Shown here: in pieces, positions 57,057-64,000 of the stretch
Layout of the letters: the number at the start of each line of letters is the position of its first letter
Position numbering within the stretch: the stretch's first letter is position 1
Origin: Bin25 sp965221765
Lineage (GTDB): Bacteria; Bacteroidota; Bacteroidia; Flavobacteriales; Flavobacteriaceae
Length of the DNA: 64,000 bases
Assembly (NCBI GenBank): GCA_965221765.1
Contig: OZ244911.1
Span: 1,426,001 to 1,490,000 of the forward strand
Direction of reading: 5' to 3'
The notes under the pieces: model-generated
The model's input: only the letters and a program-made list of their open reading frames with translations
Database searches by the model: none
Told to the model about the DNA's origin: nothing
Program-made: the position numbers and the translations under genes

Positions 57057-57625
57057 AACAGTTTATCAAACCCTTTTTCATACTCATCATTGGCTACATG
57101 GTTATGATCTCATGTAGTCAAGATGATGAATTTATGCCATGTTTGGCCAAGACTGAGTTAGGTAATACGACCAGTCGATCAGATGATCATGCAGGAGTCT
57201 ATACATCTATTGTAATCAACGCTACTCTTGAGCAAGTTTGGGAGGTATTGACCGACTTTAGCACGATGCCTAGTTGGAGTTCTTCTTTTCAAGGATTACA
57301 GGGCGATACTTCTGACGGTGGACAAGCGAATGCTCTATTTTTGATGGAAGGAAATCCAATCCCGTTTCCACATCGATTAATTTGGGAAGAAGGAAAACGA
57401 TTTGGTTGGTCGGATGAGATTTTGTTTGCCCCTGGCGTGGTTGACTATCACCTTTATGCTGTTGAGCCCTGTGGCGATCAAACACTTTTTATACAGACCG
57501 ATGATTTTACTGGAACAAACCAAATGTTTCCCCCGCAGGCTTTAGCCACAATACTTTTAGATACCTACCAAGCATTTAATCGAGAGTTGAAGACTGAAGT
57601 CGAAAGACGTTATACAAAAACTTAA
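57053..57625 (+). CDS. SRPBCC-fold lipoprotein
   Basis: 190 residues. The signal IKPFFILIIGYMVMISC ends in a lipobox-like site, and the residues after the Cys, SQDDEF, resemble the surface-export signal of Bacteroidota lipoproteins. From about residue 45, SIVINATLEQVWEVLTDFST, MPSWSSSFQGLQGD and LIWEEGKRFGWSDEI are characteristic of the polyketide cyclase/START-like fold that binds hydrophobic ligands. It is second in a three-gene operon, 2 bases before the next gene. Confidence 0.78.
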   Translation: MKQFIKPFFILIIGYMVMISCSQDDEFMPCLAKTELGNTTSRSDDHAGVYTSIVINATLEQVWEVLTDFSTMPSWSSSFQGLQGDTSDGGQANALFLMEGNPIPFPHRLIWEEGKRFGWSDEILFAPGVVDYHLYAVEPCGDQTLFIQTDDFTGTNQMFPPQALATILLDTYQAFNRELKTEVERRYTKT

Positions 57626-57627
57626 TC

Positions 57628-58677
57628 ATGAAAAGAGTATATTTTTTAATAAGCAGTTGCTTACTATCAGTTCATGGACTGATTTCACAAGACTTAGTAT
57701 ATCAAAAGATAGAACATCTCAAAGATGCTGTACTGCTGTTTGAAACTACCTTGGCAACCACCGAAGTAGAATCTTTTGGTATGAATCTAGCAGAGCTTTT
57801 CAACCCCCCTGATCAGATTCCTCCTTTGGGACTGCGCATCAATACAAGTTATGAAGGCTCTACAGATGGTGATATCAGTGGACAATTGGCATTAACGGAC
57901 TATGGGACCATCATGCCTTATGGTCTGTTAAAATTTGAAGGTTTAGGTAGTATCAAAACCCAAGATGGAGCCACAATTTCTGTTCGAACTAGAGGAGAAA
58001 CTCAACTGACACAGGCTCTAATAGCTCCTTTTGGTGGAACATCCCAATTAGTGACACACCATCCCAATTACAAATACCTCAATGAATTATTTATCTATAC
58101 TTCGGGTATAGTCGATCAATCAAAAAACACACTCATTCTGAAATTTTATGGATTTGAAAACAATCCCTTTGGTGACCATGATCCCTATGCTCGAAATTTA
58201 AACATAGATTATGCTAACTTTCCTTTTGATGCTAAAAAGATCGAAGAAGATCATAGAGCCACTTTGGTGTATGAAGTTAATGCCAATCCCAATGGAATTG
58301 AAGCCTTTGGCATGGATATCGATAAAGTATTTAGTGGTCAAGAAGACATGCCGAAAAATGGAATTCGGATGGATGTTCCTTTTGCCGGTACCGTATCCGG
58401 AGGAGAAATCGAAGGCTCTATTTCTGGTATTGATTATATCACGGTTTTACCCAATGGACGTACGATGGTTGATTTTCACGGAGTCATAGAAGCTGATTCA
58501 GGTGAAAAAATAGCTTTAAAAGTTGATGGGTTAATGATTCCTACCGAAGAACAAGGCATTCATAAATTCCATGAAACGTTGAGTTTGCAAAGCACATCAG
58601 AAAAATTCAAGGTTTTCAATAATCAATCCAATTTGTTCAATAACCTCTTTTTCACGGATATTGTGTTTCCAAACTAA
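57628..58677 (+). CDS. exported protein with two DUF3237-like domains, C-terminus replaced by insertion-sequence DNA
   Basis: 349 residues with a signal peptide (YFLISSCLLSVHGLISQ). Two related halves follow (about 27-180 and 210-330), each with an ESFGMNLAELF / EAFGMDIDKVF strand, GLRINTSYEGSTDGDISG / GIRMDVPFAGTVSGGEIEG, and a TDYGTIMPYG / SGIDYITVLPNG turn, resembling DUF3237 (GxxxGG...G.DW...DG). The second half breaks off around residue 325 and the last residues are encoded by the minus-strand transposase gene, whose 3' end overlaps by 81 bases. The protein is therefore probably truncated relative to its ancestor. It is third in the SDR-SRPBCC operon. Confidence 0.6.
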   Translation: MKRVYFLISSCLLSVHGLISQDLVYQKIEHLKDAVLLFETTLATTEVESFGMNLAELFNPPDQIPPLGLRINTSYEGSTDGDISGQLALTDYGTIMPYGLLKFEGLGSIKTQDGATISVRTRGETQLTQALIAPFGGTSQLVTHHPNYKYLNELFIYTSGIVDQSKNTLILKFYGFENNPFGDHDPYARNLNIDYANFPFDAKKIEEDHRATLVYEVNANPNGIEAFGMDIDKVFSGQEDMPKNGIRMDVPFAGTVSGGEIEGSISGIDYITVLPNGRTMVDFHGVIEADSGEKIALKVDGLMIPTEEQGIHKFHETLSLQSTSEKFKVFNNQSNLFNNLFFTDIVFPN

Positions 58678-59508
58678 CTCATGGATATAACGTTGTAAGT
58701 GCTTTTGACTCCACCAATGATGAGTACCTTTATAAGCACGTTTCACCTTGGCCCAGAAAGACTCGATTCCATTGGTATGAATCTCCCCATCAACAAATGC
58801 TCGTAGGCTATGACAAACAACACCATATGTTCGATTCAATCCATGATAACATCGGGCTTCATCCGTATAGATCACCGCATCCGATGTCGTCTGTTGATTA
58901 ATAAATTCATGGAGGGTTTCTTTGTCTGTATGTTCCACCACTTTGGCGATCACCTGATTAGTTTCTCGGTTCAATGCACCCACTACGGGAAATTTACCCA
59001 CACTCCCTCGTCCTAAATGATAGAACTGCATGCGACGATATTTCGACATATTGGCTCTTTTGCCCCCAATATACGTCTCGTCCACTTCAACCGTTCTTGA
59101 AAGCTGATTCATTGGTTGTTTTGTAGCTTCTCTGATACGATGGAGTAGAAACCAAGCTGATCGTTGTTGTATTCCTAAATACTTCCCAAGTTTTGTCGAA
59201 GAAATTCCTTTTGGTGTGTTTTTAAATAAGTATAAAGCCATCATCCATTTTCTCAAAGAAATTCTAGACTCTTCCATGATGGTTCTAGTTCTTACACTGA
59301 AATATTTTCTACATTGATTACAGAAATAAGGCATTGGTCTTTGATTCTCTAACGGATTCACTTTACAAGAATGACACCTAGGACACCTAATGTTATCTTC
59401 CCACCTTAATTTTTCCAAATACTTTTGAGCATATTCTTCTGTTTTAAATAAATCAAAAATTTCTATTAAGGAATTAGTTTTACTTTTAGTTAGATCTAAA
59501 TTATTCAT
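58597..59508 (-). CDS. IS1595-family transposase, intact
   Basis: 303 residues. An N-terminal zinc ribbon (CPRCHSCK ... YFCNQCRKYFSV) is followed by a helix-turn-helix (ISSTKLGKYLGIQQRSAWFL). The DDE-type catalytic domain has VEVDETYIGGKRANMSKYRR, VIYTDEARCYHGL and HTNGIESFWAKVKRAYKGTH. This is the ISXO2-like domain of the IS1595 family. All catalytic residues are kept. The terminal repeats could not be identified: the region right of the gene (near 59545) has a ccaaagtg stretch like the repeat at 45398, but no matching left end was found. Confidence 0.92.
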   Translation of the reverse strand: MNNLDLTKSKTNSLIEIFDLFKTEEYAQKYLEKLRWEDNIRCPRCHSCKVNPLENQRPMPYFCNQCRKYFSVRTRTIMEESRISLRKWMMALYLFKNTPKGISSTKLGKYLGIQQRSAWFLLHRIREATKQPMNQLSRTVEVDETYIGGKRANMSKYRRMQFYHLGRGSVGKFPVVGALNRETNQVIAKVVEHTDKETLHEFINQQTTSDAVIYTDEARCYHGLNRTYGVVCHSLRAFVDGEIHTNGIESFWAKVKRAYKGTHHWWSQKHLQRYIHELVWKHNIREKEVIEQIGLIIENLEFF

Positions 59509-59734
59509 TTCAAAATTTTACATTAAAAAACATACTATTATTATGCCAAAGTGTATAACTAAATACATAAATCCCAAACTTTTAGTTCCAACTTGAAGTC
59601 TAAAACGGATATTAAAAAATCTATAAGACCCCTTGTTTTATGTAATAACGCAAAAATTATTCCCATACCAAATAGAACATAAATAGGTTCAACTACATTT
59701 GTTATATTACATAATAAATTTTAAACACCCTATT

Positions 59735-59756
59735 TTTAATACATTAATGTATTAAA
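59735..59756. promoter_or_regulatory. 22-bp perfect palindrome, probable operator
   Basis: tttaatacatt is followed immediately by its exact reverse complement. It ends 26 bases before the ATG of the ATPase gene at 59783, in the promoter region. An uninterrupted 22-bp palindrome there suggests a dimeric repressor site; the regulator is not identified. Confidence 0.5.
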
Positions 59757-59782
59757 TTTACCCTTTCTATATTACAAAATAG

Positions 59783-61135
59783 ATGATTATAAAGAGATCA
59801 ATTACCAAATATTTAATGGTTTGGAAATCCAAAGTTAATAGGAAACCACTAATCATTAGAGGCGCTAGACAAGTTGGAAAGACGACTATCATTAAAGAGT
59901 TCTCAAAGACTTATAAATATCAACTGATTCTAAATCTAGAAAAAGAAGAAGACCGAGAATTCTTCCAAAATACGGATGATGTAAAGTTAATTCTGCAATA
60001 TCTATTATTAGCTAGAAAACTAAATGATCGTAGTTTGTCAAATACACTTTTGTTTATTGATGAAATTCAAGAATATCCAAAAGTCATCAGTCTACTGCGA
60101 TATTTCTATGAAGAGATTTCAGAACTGCATGTAATAGCTGCAGGGTCACTGTTAGAATTTGCGATGAGGAAATTACAGACTTTTCCCGTTGGTAGGGTAG
60201 AATTCATGTATTTACATCCCATAAATTTTGAAGAATATCTAGAAGCATCAGGGTTTTCGATTCCTCTTGATTATCTAAAAAATATTCCGATTAACCCTGC
60301 GGCCCATAAAGTATTGATACATCAATTTAATCGATATGCAACAATTGGTGGGATGCCTGAGATAATTCAACAAGCTATCATTGATTTTAAAGTTTCAGAT
60401 TTAGTATGGACATACGATAGCATTTGGAATTCATTCTTGAGTGATATCGAAAAATATGCACGAAATGATACAGAGTTAAAAGTCATTAGGTTGATTATGT
60501 CTACAGCTCCATTTTTTATCGATAAACGGATTAAATTTCAGAATTTCGGTCAATCCAATTATCGGTCAAGAGAAGTCGGTGGTGCTTTCAGAAATATACA
60601 CCAGGCCAAGGTCATTCAATTAATTTATCCTTCTACGGAAATGAACCCTCCAATTATTTTGGATTTTAAAAAATCGCCCAAAATGCAGTTTTTAGATACA
60701 GGGATTTTAAATCATATCATGGGAATAATAGGACAGCTGTCTGTTTTGGATGACTTAAGCAACTATTATAGAGGGTTTCTCATTCCACATATATTCATTC
60801 AAGATGTTATTTCCATACATAACATCATTCATTATTTACCTTCTTTTTGGGTCAGAAATAAAACTCAATCTAGTTCTGAACTAGATTTAATCCTAGCCGT
60901 TGATGATAAGTTATTACCTATTGAGATTAAATCTGGAAAAACGGGAAGACTGAGATCTCTGCATCAGTTTATTGATTATTGTGATCACCATTACGGCATC
61001 CGAATTTATGGTGGAGAGTTTGATATCCAAAAGACGAAAACCCCCAATGGAAAGCCTTATGTGTTAATGAATTTGCCCTATTATTTAGGGACTCAACTTC
61101 TAAAATATGCTAGGTATTTTGTTGAGAATTACTAA
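59783..61135 (+). CDS. AAA-family ATPase with C-terminal DUF4143 domain
   Basis: 450 residues. Walker A IIRGARQVGKTTIIKEFS is near residue 23, Walker B LLFIDEIQEYPKVISLLRY near 92, and AAGSLLEFAMRK is the sensor region. VGRVEFMYLHPINFEEYL is the linker. The C-terminal DUF4143 part has SSELDLILAVDDKL followed by PIEIKSGKTGRL, a PD-(D/E)xK-like acid/Lys arrangement. Proteins with this architecture are scattered among bacteria and archaea and often lie in mobile DNA; the function is unknown, possibly a nucleic-acid-directed ATPase. It stands alone, after an IS element, with a palindrome upstream. Confidence 0.9.
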   Translation: MIIKRSITKYLMVWKSKVNRKPLIIRGARQVGKTTIIKEFSKTYKYQLILNLEKEEDREFFQNTDDVKLILQYLLLARKLNDRSLSNTLLFIDEIQEYPKVISLLRYFYEEISELHVIAAGSLLEFAMRKLQTFPVGRVEFMYLHPINFEEYLEASGFSIPLDYLKNIPINPAAHKVLIHQFNRYATIGGMPEIIQQAIIDFKVSDLVWTYDSIWNSFLSDIEKYARNDTELKVIRLIMSTAPFFIDKRIKFQNFGQSNYRSREVGGAFRNIHQAKVIQLIYPSTEMNPPIILDFKKSPKMQFLDTGILNHIMGIIGQLSVLDDLSNYYRGFLIPHIFIQDVISIHNIIHYLPSFWVRNKTQSSSELDLILAVDDKLLPIEIKSGKTGRLRSLHQFIDYCDHHYGIRIYGGEFDIQKTKTPNGKPYVLMNLPYYLGTQLLKYARYFVENY

Positions 61136-61154
61136 TTCTAAAAGTTGAGATATT

Positions 61155-62231
61155 TTAATGAGAAACTATGTTTTTGAGTTTGTGAAAAATTTCGGTATTC
61201 TCATAAAGTCCACTAAATTCGATAGCCTCATAACCAGAACTAAAAATAGGAACAAACGTTGCAGTATGACCACCCGTTCCCCAAGCATCGGTAATGGTGT
61301 TATTTTCTAAGTTCCCATTATTTACGGATAATCCACCAGTTTCATGATCGGCTGCGGCAATCACTAAAGTGGATGGATTTCTTTCAGCAAAATCAAGTGA
61401 AATATTGATAGCTTGGTTGAATTCTTTGAATTCAGAGATGAGAAATTCAATATCGTTATCATGACCTGCCCAATCGATTTGAGATCCTTCAACCATCACG
61501 AAGAAGGGTTGATTACGATCGAATTTTTCCAATATTGCACTTAATGATTCTTCTAAGGTTGGTGTTCTTCCTTCCAACAGTGAGGGAGGTTCTCCAGGGT
61601 AGGTTAAATATCCAATTTTAGGGGATTGATTTGATTGAAAAGCTTCTAAATCATCAACAAATTCAAAGGATGTGGACTCTTGAATCAAGTTTTTATCATC
61701 TTTTCGATTTGTAAAATATTTTTTACCCCCACCAATAAAAAAATCGACTGAAGAAGACATCAGTTGATATGCAATTAATTCATATTGTCTTCGAGCTTCG
61801 ACATTAGCATAAAAAGCAGCTGGCGTGGCGTGGACAATCGAAGAGGTAGAAATTAATGCCGTTTGATATCCTTTTTGTTTGAGAAGTTCTAATATCGAGG
61901 GGAGTTTATTTTTTTCGGCATCCATCCCCAACATTCCATTTTTTGTTTTTTCCCCAGAAGCAATGGCTGTTCCTGCTGCAGCTGAATCAGTTAAAATAGT
62001 AGTTTCATTAGGATGCGCCTTGATGAGCCCTACAAATTCAAAGCGATCAAATGCTGTTTGGTTTCCCATGACATAATTTCCAGCTGAAATTTGGGATAAA
62101 CCATTTCCATCACCAATGAGCAAAATAATATTGGGATGGTTTAAATCTCCATTGGTGTTTTGGCATAAAGTTTTACTGAAAAATAAGCCACAAATTAGAG
62201 TTATAAAATAGAAAATAAAGTTTGTTTTCAT
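61155..62231 (-). CDS. alkaline phosphatase
   Basis: 358 residues. After a signal peptide (FITLICGLFFSKTLCQ), IILLIGDGNGLSQISAG holds the first metal-binding Asp, TILTDSAAAGTAIASGEKT holds the Ser nucleophile after DS, and GSQIDWAGHDND and AADHETGGLSV hold further zinc ligands. It is a PhoA-type periplasmic phosphomonoesterase. The length is shorter than E. coli PhoA, but all motifs are present. It ends 19 bases from the convergent ATPase gene. Confidence 0.92.
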   Translation of the reverse strand: MKTNFIFYFITLICGLFFSKTLCQNTNGDLNHPNIILLIGDGNGLSQISAGNYVMGNQTAFDRFEFVGLIKAHPNETTILTDSAAAGTAIASGEKTKNGMLGMDAEKNKLPSILELLKQKGYQTALISTSSIVHATPAAFYANVEARRQYELIAYQLMSSSVDFFIGGGKKYFTNRKDDKNLIQESTSFEFVDDLEAFQSNQSPKIGYLTYPGEPPSLLEGRTPTLEESLSAILEKFDRNQPFFVMVEGSQIDWAGHDNDIEFLISEFKEFNQAINISLDFAERNPSTLVIAAADHETGGLSVNNGNLENNTITDAWGTGGHTATFVPIFSSGYEAIEFSGLYENTEIFHKLKNIVSH

Positions 62232-62239
62232 TGGATTAT

Positions 62240-63535
62240 TTATATTAATAACAGAAGTACATTAGTGATTTTAATCAAAAACTCAGGATTCAAATGGGTA
62301 GAGATATGTTTAAAAACTTTTTTGGATCCATTCTTATTTTTATTGAGATATTCACGGATTTCTTTTTGAATTGACGCTAATAGTTTGGGGTTTGCTTTTA
62401 AATGCTGTGAGGTTTGTCTAAACTGCGATTTATCAGAAACAGAAAAAGCAATATGTTTATGGATTAAATCAGAAGCTTCCGGAAAGTAGTGATAATGTGG
62501 TCCAAACAAAACGGGTTTACAATGTCCAATGGGTTCTAAAATATTGTGTAATCCTTTTTTAGAAAATCCTCCACCAACATAGGTGATTTGAGCAAAGCGG
62601 TAAATTGATGAAAGAAGTCCTATGGAATCAATAATCAAAATTTGGGTCTTTTCAATGGTATCGATATCCGATCGACTAATCACTTGGTAGGAAGTTGAGA
62701 TTTTTGATTTTATAAATGCAATTGATTTCAAATCAATATCATGCGATGCAATAATGATTTTATCATAAATAGATTCAATTTCTGGGAATAATAATTCAAT
62801 ATCTTTTTCCCATGTACTTCCAGCTATAAAACAGGGCTTACGGTTTAAAAATTTTTCTATAATTTCACTATAGAAAGGTTGAGATGCATTTTCAATCACT
62901 CGGTCTATTCTTAAATCTCCAGATACTGAAATATTATTGAACTGATATCGATTTAATAGAACAAAAGAACTTTGATTTTGAACAAATAAATGGGTCATTT
63001 TTTTTAATTCATTGAGCAACCATCTACCATACCATTGGAATAGAAAATGATTTTTAGAAAATTGACAAGAGATTGCAAAGGTTTTAATTTCTCGTTCATG
63101 AAGTTGGTTTAAATAATTGGGCCAAAATTCATATTTCACAAAAATGGCGATATCGGGATTGGTTTTATCTAAAAATCGCCGAACCCTTCCTTTGGTATCA
63201 AAAGGTAAAAATCCGATGTGATCTACTAGATCAAAGTCAGAACTCGTTTGGATACCAGAAGGAGAAAAAAAAGTCAGTAAAAGATTAAAATTGGGATGGT
63301 TTGATTTGATTGTTTTCAGAAGGGGTTTACAGAGTTCGAACTCTCCTAAGGAAGCACAGTGGAACCATATGAGTTGTTTATCCGGAGAAAATATTTGATT
63401 TTTAATTAATAGATGAGGGGCTTTTCGTTTTTGAAGAAATTGATGAATTTTTTTAGAAAAGAGCCCTACTATCGGCAGACATAAAACAACAAAGGATACG
63501 AAAAAAGAATAAATCCAAAACATGGAACTCAACAA
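62240..63535 (-). CDS. waaA: 3-deoxy-D-manno-octulosonic acid (Kdo) transferase
   Basis: 431 residues. A membrane anchor (WIYSFFVSFVVLCLPIVGLF) is followed by the GT30 motif IWFHCASLGEFELCKPLL, in which the Glu is the catalytic base, then KYEFWPNYLNQL. The C-terminal half has YVGGGFSKKGLHNILEPIGH and KPVLFGPHYHYFPEA, the CMP-Kdo-binding site. It adds Kdo to lipid A at the inner membrane. The alkaline phosphatase gene follows after 8 bases. Confidence 0.94.
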   Translation of the reverse strand: MLSSMFWIYSFFVSFVVLCLPIVGLFSKKIHQFLQKRKAPHLLIKNQIFSPDKQLIWFHCASLGEFELCKPLLKTIKSNHPNFNLLLTFFSPSGIQTSSDFDLVDHIGFLPFDTKGRVRRFLDKTNPDIAIFVKYEFWPNYLNQLHEREIKTFAISCQFSKNHFLFQWYGRWLLNELKKMTHLFVQNQSSFVLLNRYQFNNISVSGDLRIDRVIENASQPFYSEIIEKFLNRKPCFIAGSTWEKDIELLFPEIESIYDKIIIASHDIDLKSIAFIKSKISTSYQVISRSDIDTIEKTQILIIDSIGLLSSIYRFAQITYVGGGFSKKGLHNILEPIGHCKPVLFGPHYHYFPEASDLIHKHIAFSVSDKSQFRQTSQHLKANPKLLASIQKEIREYLNKNKNGSKKVFKHISTHLNPEFLIKITNVLLLLI

Positions 63536-63594
63536 TCAAAAGTAAATGATCTGCGACCTAATACAATCAATACCGTTTGATATTCTATTAAAGT

Positions 63595-64000
63595 TTAACT
63601 TAAAAAATCTTTAATCTTCTGGACAATGTAATTGATTTGCTCATCCGTTAGTTCGGTATGCATGGGTAGTGACAAAACTTGTTTTGAAAATTCAATTGTA
63701 ATTGGAAAACAAGAATTCTTGTGCTGACTAATTGAATAAGCTTTTTGTTGGTGTAAGGGAACCGGATAATAAATACCAAAAGGAATTTCATGTTCTGAAA
63801 GATGATCGGCTACTTCATCACGTTTCCCATTGGTAATTCTTATGGTGTATTGATGCCAAACGTGATTGCGTTTTAATTTAGGAAATTCTGGTACAATCAC
63901 ATGGGGAATATTTTTTAAGAGGGCATGGTATTTTTTTGCATTTGATTGTCTTCTCTCAATGTATTGATCGAGATATTTCAATTTGGTTTTTAATACAGCT
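63595..64000 (-). CDS. DegT/DnrJ/EryC1-family aminotransferase, C-terminal part (runs off the window)
   Basis: The frame is open to the window edge (AVLKTKLKYLDQYIERR). It continues with HVWHQYTIRITNGKRDEVAD, IPFGIYYPVPLHQQKAY and VLSLPMHTELTDEQINYI. These blocks are the C-terminal end of PLP-dependent sugar aminotransferases of the DegT family, used to make amino sugars for LPS or capsule. The PLP lysine lies outside the window. It is next to waaA, so an LPS role is likely. Confidence 0.88.
   Translation of the reverse strand, partial: AVLKTKLKYLDQYIERRQSNAKKYHALLKNIPHVIVPEFPKLKRNHVWHQYTIRITNGKRDEVADHLSEHEIPFGIYYPVPLHQQKAYSISQHKNSCFPITIEFSKQVLSLPMHTELTDEQINYIVQKIKDFLS

Noticed and set aside
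58560..59575. Near-direct repeat (cataaattcc at about 58560, cataaatccc at about 59565) as a target duplication of the intact IS1595 element
   Set aside because: It is longer than the usual 8-bp duplication, has a mismatch, and the right flank does not continue the DUF3237-like gene.

Overview
The window is chromosomal DNA from a Gram-negative member of the Bacteroidota. Lipid A/Kdo genes (lpxK, waaA) show an LPS outer membrane. The chain nadK - PorG/DUF6089-like - uppS - bamA - ompH is a typical Bacteroidota cluster and PorG points to type IX secretion. Several gene starts carry the TAnnTTTG -7 box of this phylum. Housekeeping DNA is AT-rich (one hand-counted 60-base line at 50701 is 35% G+C). 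No genus can be named from what is visible.

Layout. (1) 1-5640: the start of a PQQ-type sugar dehydrogenase, tRNA-Pro, then a secreted LamG-LamG-GH18 protein between decayed insertion sequences (IS3, ISL3 and IS5 types). (2) 5875-24970: a core block with envelope assembly (ompH, bamA, uppS, porG-like), nadK, glutamate synthase (gltD, gltB), anmK, nhaD, folC, tRNA-Val, an ICMT-like methyltransferase, and a coiled-coil protein with a Nif3-family protein. (3) 25063-26415: a broken P-loop ATPase gene. (4) 26564-41457: the dominant feature, a giant surface lipoprotein gene on the minus strand, about 4,960 codons if one missing base is restored. It is built from a lipoprotein signal, seven InlB-like repeats, four perfect Cys-rich 40-residue repeats and about a hundred 25-residue BspA/DUF285 repeats. 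The DUF285 repeats are organised in a 1,017-bp super-repeat. Its composition (55% G+C in two hand-counted lines) differs from its surroundings. (5) 42077-47866: a TonB-dependent receptor, a DUF885 gene destroyed by an IS1595-type element with three terminal-repeat copies, and a CDGSH protein. (6) 47962-56000: tRNA-Leu and more core genes (M20 dipeptidase, hemW, ruvC, DUF456, ECF sigma factor, Nramp transporter, lipA, lpxK). (7) 56232-61135: an SDR / SRPBCC / DUF3237-like operon cut by an intact IS1595-type transposase, then an AAA/DUF4143 ATPase with a 22-bp palindrome upstream. (8) 61155-64000: alkaline phosphatase, waaA and the C-terminal part of a DegT-type aminotransferase.

The most unusual system is the giant repeat locus. 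Its array changes length in exact 75-bp (25-residue) steps. One copy has lost a single base and splits the frame. A run of nine G lies in the apparent promoter spacer and a run of nine C lies at codons 34-37. Together these look like a size-variable, phase-variable (contingency) surface adhesin. That interpretation is inference; the repeat periods, homopolymers and frame break are read directly from the sequence.
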